DNA of 64,000 nucleotides from Trifolium pratense (Eukaryota; Streptophyta; Magnoliopsida; Fabales; Fabaceae), in assembly GCF_020283565.1 (NCBI RefSeq), contig NC_060062.1, forward strand, positions 32,419,164 through 32,483,163, given 5' to 3'. The position numbers and the translations under genes were made by a program. Positions 55,109-64,000 of this stretch are shown in pieces; positions within the stretch are counted from its first letter, which is position 1; the number at the start of each line of letters is the position of its first letter. The notes below the pieces were generated by a model, which saw nothing but the letters and a program-made list of their open reading frames with translations, searched no databases and was not told the origin of the DNA.

Positions 55109-58100
55109 CTAATAATTTGAAAATTGGGTCGTTACAACTCTACCCTCCTTAAAGAATTTTCGCCCTCGAAAATTACCTGGAAATAACTCTGGATACGAAC
55201 TCATCATCTTGCTCTCCAATTCCCAAGTCGCATTCTCACCAGCGGGTCCTCCCCATACCACCTTCACCGAGGCGATATCTTTGTTCCTCAACCTCTTCAC
55301 TTCTCTTCCTTCAATCCTCAAAGGCACAGTCTCGACCGTTAAGTCATCCCTCACTTGAACATCATCTGATTCAATCACATGTGACGGGTCTCTTACATAC
55401 TTCCTCAATTGTGACACGTGAAACACATCGTGCAAATTTGCCAATGATGGCGGCAAAGCAATCCTATACGCCACCTTCCCCACTCTTTTCAGAATCTGAT
55501 AAGGACCAATAAACTTCGACGTCAATTTCCTTGATTTCAAAGCACGCTCAATTCCGGTAGTCGATGTAATTCTTAAGAAAACATGATCACCCTCTTGAAA
55601 TTCAATGTCCTTCCTCCTCTTGTCATGATAACTCTTTTGACGACTCTGAGATGCTTTCATCTTCTCTCGAATCATTCTAATCTTTTCCGTAGTCTCTTGC
55701 ACAATCTCCGGACCAAGAATCACACTCTCTCCGGATTCAAACCAACAAAGAGGCGTTCTACACATCCTCCCATACAAAGCCTCAAAAGGTGCCATTCCAA
55801 TACTCGAATGAAAACTATTGTTGTACGTGAACTCGATCAACGACAAACACGAATCCCAACTTACTCCTTGCCCCAAAACACAAGCTCTCAACAAATCTTC
55901 CAAAGATTGTATTGTCCTTTCCGACTGACCATCTGTCTGAGGATGATAAGCCGAACTCAACCCCAACTTAGTCCCTAAAGCCTCTTGTAAACTTTCCCAA
56001 AATCTCGAAGTAAACCTCGGATCTCGATCCGAAACAATACTCGACGGAATACCATGCAACTTCACGATTTGCTCCACATAAATATCGGCCAACTTAGGCA
56101 CTAAGGCACCTTTCTTAATAGCAATAAAATGCGCACACTTCGTCAAACGATCTACCACTACCCAAATCACTTCATAACCTTTCGTAGTCTTGGGTAAACC
56201 TCCCACAAAATCCATTGCAATACTATCCCATTTCCATTCTGGTATAAATAATGGTTGCAACAAATTAACTAGACGGTTTCTGATGCTCAATCTTCGACTT
56301 CTGACAAACTAGACAAGCGTAAACAAACTCAGAAATTTGCCTCTTCATTCCTGGCCACCAAAACAACTTCTTTAAATCTTGATACATCTTGGTTACCCCC
56401 GGGTGAATACTCATTCCACTCCTATGACCTTCTTCCATAATCATTTTCTTCATTTCCGGCACATCGGGTACACACACCCTTCCATGAAATCTCATAACTC
56501 TATTCTCGTCAATTTTGAAACTAGCTTCTTTTCCTTCCTCAACTACTAGTGCCAACTTCTCCATTAACTTCTTATCCGTCTTTTGACATTCTTTGATATT
56601 CTCTAGAAAAGGATTTGTTAACTTCAACATTCCCAATTTCACACTCTTAGGAGTCACTTCACACACTAGACTCAAGTCTCGGAACTCTTCAATCAACTCC
56701 AACTCTTTCACCATAAGTGATGACATGTGCAACGATTTCCTACTCAACGCATCGGCCACCACATTAGCTTTTCCGGGGTGATAACTCAAATCAAAGACAT
56801 AGTCCTTCAAAAATTCGAGCCATCTTCTTTGTCTCATATTCAACTCCTTTTGATCGAATAGATACTTCAAACTCTTGTGATCACTAAATACTTCAAACTT
56901 AGATCCATACAAGTAATGCCTCCACACCGTCAATGAAAACACAACTGCGGCTAATTCAAGATCGTGTGTCGAATAGTTCCTCTGGTGAACTTTCAGTTGT
57001 CTCGACGCATACGCTACCACTTGACCTTTTTGCATAAGCACACCTCCTAGTCCCATCTTCGAAGCATCACAATACACAACGAAAGATTCTTTAGCATCCG
57101 GTAAAATCAACACAGGCGCGATAGTCAACCTCTTCTTAAGCTCTTGAAAACTTTCTTCACACTTCACATCCCAAACAAACGCTTGATCCTTCCGAGTCAA
57201 CTGTGTCAAAGGCAAAGCCAACTTCGAAAATCCTTCAATGAACCTTCTATAATAACCGGCCAATCCAAGAAAACTTCTTATCTCAGAAACAGACTCCGGC
57301 GTTCTCCATTGCAATACGACATCAACTTTCGCTGGGTCAACCGCTATTCCTCCACTTGAAATCACATGACCAAGAAAACTTACTTCTTTCAACCAAAATT
57401 CACACTTCGACAATTTGGCATACAACTTCTTCTCTTTCAATACTTGTAAAACAATCCGCAAATGCTCCTTATGTTCTTCGGATTTCGAGTAAACTAAAAT
57501 ATCATCGATGAATACTACGACAAACTTATCCAAGAATGAATGAAAAATCCTATTCATGTACTCCATAAAAACACCAGGTGCATTGGTCACACCGAAAGGC
57601 ATCACTGAATACTCATAATGACCATACCTCGTCCTAAAAGCAGTCTTTGGTATATCTTCCGTTTTCACTCTAGTCTGATGGTATCCGGATCTCAAATCAA
57701 TCTTACTAAACACGCAAGCTCCAACCAATTGATCCATTAAATCATCTATCCTCGGAAGTGGATACTTATTCTTGATCGTCACTTTGTTCAACTGTCGGTA
57801 GTCAATACACAACCTCATACTCCCTTCTTTCTTCTTAACCAACAACACAGGTGCACCCCACGGCGATACACTAGGTCGAATAAACTTCTTCTCAAGTAGT
57901 TCCTCTAGTTGCTTCTTCAACTCATTCAATTCTGACGCTGACATTCGATACGGTGCCATAGATATCGGGCTAGTACCAGGTACCAAATCAATCGTAAACT
58001 CTACTTCTCTTTTCGGAGGTACATCTGACACATCTTCCGGAAATACATCGGGAAATTCACAAACAACCGGTAACTCTTTCATCTTAACTTCACCTTCCAT

Positions 58101-59306
58101 CTTCAAGGATGCAAACAACGAATACACCTCTACAGGTTCCTTCAACGATTCTACTACTTCCTTCTTACTCATCAAATGCAAACTCTCCTCCGGTTTAGGA
58201 AACACCACGGTCTTCTCACAGCATTTAATATGGACTCGATTAAATATTAACCAGTTCATACCAAAGATCACATCTATTCTACTAAGTTGGATACACACTA
58301 GGTCCATACCAAAGTGTCTACCAAACACGGTTACGGGACAGTCACGACATACAAGACGGGTAGTTACAGAACCATTAGCAGGAGTTTCTATTTCCATACG
58401 ACCAGACATTTCAGACACATGTACACTAAGACGCTTCATGCAATCAACGGATATAAAAGAATGTGTTGCTCCCGTATCAATAATCGCAATTAAAGGAGTG
58501 TTATAGATGAAACACGTACCTCTAATGAGATTATCCCCTTGATCCGCATCATCTCCACTCAAAGCAAACACCTTTCCCATAGTCTTCTTCGGCTTTTTGC
58601 ACATAGGACTCTTGTGACCTTCTTCACCACAATTGAAACAAGTCACCTTCACTTGACAAACATCCGACTTGTGTCCCAACCTCCCACAATTGAAACACTT
58701 GTCCACCTTCTTTGGGCACTCGTAAGACTTATGACCCATCTCACCACACTTGTAGCATTGTCCACCACCTCTCTTCTTTCCACCACTAGTCTCAACAATT
58801 TTCTTTCCCTTGTCACCATAGGGCTTCCCACGGTCTTGACCTTTTCCTCTTTTGTCACTCATAGCCTTGTAGTAGTTAGTCTTGGCCTTTCCATCATCAT
58901 CATCACAAATACGACACTTGTCCACCAAAGTCGCAAAGTCTCGGATTTGAGAAAATCCAATAAGATGCTTGATGTCCGGGCGCAACCCACTTTCAAACTT
59001 GACACACTTGTCATTCTCAGCTTTCATGGTGTTGTAGTGTGGACTAAACGCACATAGCTCCTCAAACTTCACGGAATACTCCGCCACAGACATGTTCCCT
59101 TGCTTGAGCTCTATGAACTCCACCACATTCTTGTTCCTAATATCAGCCGGAAAGTACTTCCTCAAGAACTCTCCCTTGAACATCTCCCAAGTGATTACCA
59201 CACCACCGACTCCCATCCTCATCTTAGCATTCTTCCACCACTTGTTAGCTTCTTCACGAAGTACATAAGTACCCAAGGTTAGCTTACTCTCCTCGGTACA
59301 CCTCAT
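55109..59306 (-). pseudogene. Gag-pol polyprotein of the outer gypsy element, frameshifted
   Basis: Main frame 59306-56265 (about 1013 codons): gag core ([24 protein letters not shown]); three CCHC knuckles (about residues 184-235, [14 protein letters not shown] first); protease [12 protein letters not shown] (about 276); reverse transcriptase with [11 protein letters not shown] and [11 protein letters not shown] (about 597-607); RNase H with [11 protein letters not shown]; integrase HHCC ([11 protein letters not shown] ... CLVCQKSK). The frame then breaks near 56265-56290. The integrase core continues in another frame (56260-55109), with SIAMDFVGGLPK, SDRDPRFTSRFW, YHPQTDGQSERT, GPYQILKRVGKVAYRI and a chromodomain-like VKVVW...ATWELES. 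The 5' end of gag is cut by the inner element. Non-functional as it stands, but only lightly decayed. Confidence 0.9.
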
Positions 59307-59350
59307 AGCCTCAAAGACAATCTCAACTTCCTCTATCCACTTGATAGCAG

Positions 59351-61341
59351 TGTAACACCCCGAACTAACTACCCTTAAAAACGTGATCTTAAAAACTTTT
59401 TAAAGATAAGTAGCCGGAGCGCTACGGAAAACATTTTCAAAACGATCGTGCACATGACACGAAACGTCGCAGCGGAAAACATAACATAAAGGATTTTCAA
59501 AGCAATGAACAAAATAGTTCCAAAGATAATTCATTAACATAAAACATAAGTTAAGATGTTCGCATCGATATACGACGGAATACAAACGATCCCCCGACTC
59601 GATGTTACAAATACCAGAGCACTAATATACATCACAACCAAACTAAACTTAACAAAACTATACAAAGGTAGCCTACACTAGCTCCTCACCAAAAGTGCTC
59701 CACACCAAAACGATCTGCAGCTAAAGCTCGATCGAAACCTCGACCTGAATACCTGAACCCCCAAAGGTCCAGCACATAACAATTAGGTAGAGAGTTAGTA
59801 AACATAATCACATACATACGAATATAGAAACGCACCTATATTCAACCTATCCCGTATTACTAACTCACACACATGCCTCAATAAGTAATACACCAGATAA
59901 CACATACTCACAAATACAGAACCAGATAGTTTCACGTCGTTTCGGACAACACAAAGAACTCACATAACACATAACACATAATTGCACATTTACTCAAATG
60001 CGACTAATGCCAAACATTCAATGTCATGCCAACCTAGACACGACTAATGCATGTGGTACCATCTTCTTTATCAAGGAACTTACCATTGATATCCTTCTTT
60101 ATTGGACAAGTCCAATATCCTTCTTTATCAGACAAGTCTGATATCCCTAAATAATGCATGAGTTTATGAATGCCATGCATTTACCAAACATATGATAATC
60201 ACTTAGCACGAAGCTACCGCTCACCACATGGATAACATAATCCATTAAACTTCTTTATCAGACAAACTGATATTCTTCTTTATCGGACAGCCCGATATAC
60301 AAAAATACATATACTTCTTTGACATTTTATATAAATGCCATTACACAACACAATTATTAAACATATAATAATTCCAAACCAAAACGAAACCAAATACATG
60401 GATACACACACTTTACAAACATTAACAAAAATTGCTGTCACAGAGCTGTTCGCTAAGCGAAGACGTAGCGAACCCGTAGCGAACTACATCAGAGGATTAC
60501 AGGTACATGGCGAACAGGTAGCGAGCTGGTAGCGAGCATGTTCGCTGTAGCGAGCAGGTAGCGAACCACACCAGAAAATATCTGTTCTTGAGTTTTCTAA
60601 GGCGGTTTAACTTAGAATCAACTCAAAAATTCATTCAAACATGTTATAAATTCTTATAAACAGCAATTTCAAACATATATGGTATCAAGGAACATTAATC
60701 ATCCCTTCCAAACATCCAAATACATCAAACAATCAAAATCATGCCAATTTCTTGCAAAATAAGCAAAGTTGCATAAACATGCAAAACCATCATCAAACAT
60801 ATACATATTCCCTCCTAGATGTTCATTAAGCATACTAAGATGAAAAGACATGTTTATGATAAAGAAATTTCACCAAAACCCCAAAGAAATTGGGTGAGAG
60901 AGTTTGGGAATGGAGGCTAGACACCTCCCCTCTCTTGGATCACCCAAGCTTATGCTTAACCACTCTCACCTTAGATTGAATGATGATTCTTGGCCTCTAA
61001 ATCTCTTCTCCTTGCTCGTGTTCTTCTCCTTGCTCTCCTAGCCAAAACCCTAGCTTAGCTTTGCTCTTGCTCACTCAAAACTCAAAGAAAATGAATTGTG
61101 AGACTATTCATGGTTTTGACTTGCTACTTATACTACTCTCCAATGGTCATGAACCAAGCCCAATGGCTTAGGCCCATTAAGCTCTATCACACGCCCCAAG
61201 CCCACTAACATGGCAAAGGTTTCGCTCACAAACTTATGTTCGCGATAAATAATTATGCGTCGCGTAAATAAATATTCAACACTAACCCAAAATATATGCA
61301 AATATATAAAATATCGATTTACTAAAAATCGGGTCGTTACA
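59351..61341 (-). repeat. 3' LTR of the inner gag-only element
   Basis: Ends tgtaacacccc and gggtcgttaca, mirrored like those of the outer element. It contains the hairpin array at 60063-60300 and the AGCGA cluster at 60447-60558. A purine tract, ttaagggggctagagt on the minus strand, touches its right border (61342-61357), as a polypurine tract should. Confidence 0.9.
60063..60300. repeat. Hairpin array in the LTR
   Basis: Four to five units of the form cttctttat + short inverted repeat + atat. Arms: atcaa/ttgat (60070-60091), attggac/gtccaat (60100-60117), atcagac/gtctgat (60126-60143), atcag/ctgat (60256-60272), atcgg/ccgat (60282-60297). tggat/atcca (60229-60245) lies between. The leader word cttctttat is kept while the arms vary and stay paired. 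Confidence 0.75.
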
Positions 61342-61407
61342 ACTCTAGCCCCCTTAAAAGAATTTCGCCCTCGAAATTACCTAAGAGATAAAATAGAGAA
61401 CGAACCC

Positions 61408-62328
61408 TCAACGCGGCATCTTCGGTTTCTTGCATACCGGACTCTTGTGACCTTCCTCGCCACAATTGAAACAAAACACTTTCACCCGACAAGCATCGGC
61501 CTTGTGCCCAAACTGTCCACAATTGAAACACTTGTCGCTTTTCCTCGGGCAATCATATGACATATGACCCCGCTCTCCACATTTGTAACAACTTCCACTT
61601 CCTTGCTTCTTCTTTCCATTTCCATTGCCCTTGTTCTCATACGGCTTACCGCGATCCAAACCTTTTCCTTTCCTATTATTCAGAACCTTATAGTAGTTGG
61701 TCTTGGCTTTGCTATCTTCATCACAAATCCTTGCCTTGGTCATAAGGGTCGGAAAATCCCTGATTTCAGAAAATCCAATCAAAAGCTTGATATCCGGACG
61801 AAGTCCACTCTCGAACTTGACACACTTATCCTCTTCGGCTTCCACCGTGTTGTAGTGTGGACTAAACACACACAAAGCTTCAAACTTAGCCGTATACTCG
61901 GCGACCGATAAATTTCCTTGCTTGAGCTCCATGAACTCGATCACTTTCTTATTCTTCACATCAGCCGGAAAGTACTTCCTTAAAAATTCCCTTTTGAAAG
62001 TTTCCCAAACGATGGCAACACCGTCCACTCCTATCCTGAGTCTCACATTCCTCCACCAAACGATTGCCTCCTCTCTAAGGGCATAAGTTCCCAAAGTAGT
62101 CTTGTTCTCCTCAGAACAACACATTGCTTCAAAGATGATCTCAACCTCGTCTAACCACTTGATAGCCCCCTCCGGGTTATAGCCTCCGGTAAACAGAGTC
62201 GGTTTATGCGACATAAACCTTTCCAATCTTTTCTCACTATCCCTTCCCGGGTCATTATCCCTTACCACCAATGTAGTCAAAGCAGTCAAAGTTTGTGCAA
62301 TCTGAGCGTTGGTCCTAGCAGCAGCCAT
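61408..62328 (-). CDS. Gag protein of the inner element, intact, 306 aa
   Basis: The ATG at 62328 (MAAARTNAQIAQTL) is the first in frame. The retrotransposon gag domain follows ([73 protein letters not shown]). Then come a basic linker and three CCHC zinc knuckles ([42 protein letters not shown]). The frame stops just after the last knuckle (KKPKMPR), where a full element would run on into protease. Gag packages element RNA into particles in the cytoplasm. The uninterrupted frame beside near-identical LTRs suggests it still works and relies on a pol from elsewhere. Confidence 0.9.
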   Translation of the reverse strand: MAAARTNAQIAQTLTALTTLVVRDNDPGRDSEKRLERFMSHKPTLFTGGYNPEGAIKWLDEVEIIFEAMCCSEENKTTLGTYALREEAIVWWRNVRLRIGVDGVAIVWETFKREFLRKYFPADVKNKKVIEFMELKQGNLSVAEYTAKFEALCVFSPHYNTVEAEEDKCVKFESGLRPDIKLLIGFSEIRDFPTLMTKARICDEDSKAKTNYYKVLNNRKGKGLDRGKPYENKGNGNGKKKQGSGSCYKCGERGHMSYDCPRKSDKCFNCGQFGHKADACRVKVFCFNCGEEGHKSPVCKKPKMPR

Positions 62329-62435
62329 GATTCCTGAACGAATCACAACTCGACGTTAGAATGTATTAACAGTGTACCCAACACATGCTTCATACAAGAG
62401 AAAGAAAATCCTAATGGCTCACATGAACCAACCAG

Positions 62436-62447
62436 GCTCTGATTCCA
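62436..62447 (-). promoter_or_regulatory. Primer-binding site of the inner element
   Basis: On the minus strand, four bases after the LTR end, the sequence reads tggaatcagagc, one base off the common initiator-methionine tRNA site tggtatcagagc. This fixes the orientation and the LTR border. Confidence 0.8.
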
Positions 62448-62451
62448 CTAT

Positions 62452-64000
62452 TGTAACACCCCGAACTAACTACCCTTAAAAACGTGATCTTAAAAACTTT
62501 TTAAAGATAAGTAGCCGGAGCGCTACGGAAAACATTTTCAAAACGATCGTGCACATGACACGAAACGTCGCAGCGGAAAACATAACATAAAGGATTTTCA
62601 AAGCAATGAACAAAATAGTTCCAAAGATAATTCATTAACATAAAACATAAGTTAAGATGTTCGCATCGATATACGACGGAATACAAACGATCCCCCGACT
62701 CGATGTTACAAATACCAGAGCACTAATATACATCACAACCAAACTAAACTTAACAAAACTATACAAAGGTAGCCTACACTAGCTCCTCACCAAAAGTGCT
62801 CCACACCAAAACGATCTGCAGCTAAAGCTCGATCGAAACCTCGACCTGAATACCTGAACCCCCAAAGGTCCAGCACATAACAATTAGGTAGAGAGTTAGT
62901 AAACATAATCACATACATACGAATATAGAAACGCACCTATATTCAACCTATCCCGTATTACTAACTCACACACATGCCTCAATAAGTAATACACCAGATA
63001 ACACATACTCACAAATACAGAACCAGATAGTTTCACGTCGTTTCGGACAACACAAAGAACTCACATAACACATAACACATAATTGCACATTTACTCAAAT
63101 GCGACTAATGCCAAACATTCAATGTCATGCCAACCTAGACACGACTAATGCATGTGGTACCATCTTCTTTATCAAGGAACTTACCATTGATATCCTTCTT
63201 TATTGGACAAGTCCAATATCCTTCTTTATCAGACAAGTCTGATATCCCTAAATAATGCATGAGTTTATGAATGCCATGCATTTACCAAACATATGATAAT
63301 CACTTAGCACGAAGCTACCGCTCACCACATGGATAACATAATCCATTAAACTTCTTTATCAGACAAACTGATATTCTTCTTTATCGGACAGCCCGATATA
63401 CAAAAATACATATACTTCTTTGACATTTTATATAAATGCCATTACACAACACAATTATTAAACATATAATAATTCCAAACCAAAACGAAACCAAATACAT
63501 GGATACACACACTTTACAAACATTAACAAAAATTGCTGTCACAGAGCTGTTCGCTAAGCGAAGACGTAGCGAACCCGTAGCGAACTACATCAGAGGATTA
63601 CAGGTACATGGCGAACAGGTAGCGAGCTGGTAGCGAGCATGTTCGCTGTAGCGAGCAGGTAGCGAACCACACCAGAAAATATCTGTTCTTGAGTTTTCTA
63701 AGGCGGTTTAACTTAGAATCAACTCAAAAATTCATTCAAACATGTTATAAATTCTTATAAACAGCAATTTCAAACATATATGGTATCAAGGAACATTAAT
63801 CATCCCTTCCAAACATCCAAATACATCAAACAATCAAAATCATGCCAATTTCTTGCAAAATAAGCAAAGTTGCATAAACATGCAAAACCATCATCAAACA
63901 TATACATATTCCCTCCTAGATGTTCATTAAGCATACTAAGATGAAAAGACATGTTTATGATAAAGAAATTTCACCAAAACCCCAAAGAAATTGGGTGAGA
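62452..64000 (-). repeat. 5' LTR of the inner gag-only element (partial)
   Basis: Repeats 59351-60899 at a fixed distance of 3101 bases, with the same hairpins (63164-63401) and AGCGA cluster (63548-63659). It continues past the window. Confidence 0.9.

Larger units (their letters stand above)
52982..55136 (-). repeat. 3' LTR of the outer gypsy element
   Basis: Inverted ends tgtaacaccc and gggtcgttaca. Inside are an (AT)n microsatellite (53563-53640), a run of short hairpins (53833-53925, with looser ones to about 54055) and an AGCGA-rich cluster (54217-54363). On the minus strand the leader-like CT-rich part lies around 54900-54700. Confidence 0.9.
52982..59350 (-). mobile_element. Ty3/gypsy chromovirus-type (Tekay/Del-like) retrotransposon; 3' LTR and most of the internal region
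   Basis: On the minus strand, right to left: gag-pol (59306-55109), a purine-rich tract aaggagggtagagt directly next to the LTR, then the 3' LTR (55136-52982, 2155 bp), which starts tgtaacgaccc and ends gggtgttaca. The 5' part of gag and the 5' LTR lie beyond the right edge, because a second element is inserted at 59350/59351 in gag. A chromodomain-like C-terminus and the LTR termini suggest the Tekay/Del branch. That assignment is from memory of motif style. Confidence 0.9.
59351..64000 (-). mobile_element. Gag-only LTR retrotransposon (TR-GAG-like), nested in the outer element; runs off the right edge
   Basis: LTR 59351-61341 (1991 bp), internal region 61342-62451 (1110 bp), and the other LTR from 62452 to beyond 64000. 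The LTR copies keep a constant offset of 3101 bp over the visible 1549 bases; I noticed no mismatch, so the insertion is young. The internal region holds an intact gag but no protease, reverse transcriptase, RNase H or integrase. It is inserted in the gag of the outer element (after ttgatagcag at 59350). Target duplication cannot be checked because the far end is outside. Confidence 0.9.

Noticed and set aside
55583..55978. Long plus-strand frame opposite the outer element's integrase
   Set aside because: Antisense shadow of a clear minus-strand pol gene. The same holds for plus-strand frames at 57144-57359, 58539-59057 and 61557-61911.

Overview
This is nuclear DNA of a flowering plant, most likely a papilionoid legume close to Medicago or Trifolium. 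That placement is an inference from the AT-rich, intron-bearing genes, the plant-only families (alpha-expansin, AGL80-like type I MADS, plant-type TRAPPC4) and the transposon mix. There is no operon structure, and no CRISPR, bacterial, viral or plasmid feature. Host coding sequence is sparse; most of the window is mobile DNA and its remains.

Host genes, all on the minus strand: (1) exon 1 of a nucleotidyltransferase of the PAP/OAS1 superfamily (1151-1399), whose remainder lies off the left edge. (2) An AGL80-like type I MADS gene (9727-10236) and a diverged paralogue (32283-32771), both intronless. (3) A complete three-exon alpha-expansin gene (12670-14996, 251 aa). (4) A complete TRAPPC4/TRS23 gene (19097-22383, three coding exons, 141 aa). 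An orphan isoflavone-reductase-like exon with an internal stop (45975-46109) is a pseudogene relic.

Mobile DNA from left to right: a LINE at 3.1-7.0 kb with an 18-bp target duplication, carrying a Stowaway MITE and a solo-LTR-like insertion; a Tat/Athila-like solo LTR at 7.2-7.7 kb; MITEs and SINEs in and around the expansin and TRAPPC4 genes; hAT-like elements at 22.8-25.4 kb; a second LINE at 26.6-28.4 kb; three DNA transposons inserted almost side by side at 28.9-30.9 kb; a Helitron with a decayed helicase upstream of the second MADS gene (33.8-36.1 kb); a nested hAT at 37.5-38.1 kb; a second full-length Helitron (40.6-43.9 kb) with tandemly repeated 5' ends; a 63-bp minisatellite (46.4-48.0 kb).

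The right end (53.0-64.0 kb) holds two nested Ty3/gypsy chromovirus-type retrotransposons. The outer one encodes gag-pol, broken by a frameshift. The inner one carries only gag between LTRs with no difference seen over the part visible, so it looks young and dependent on a relative's pol. Both LTR families contain an array of short hairpins whose arms change in step, plus a cluster of AGCGA words. I consider these the least explained structures in the window.
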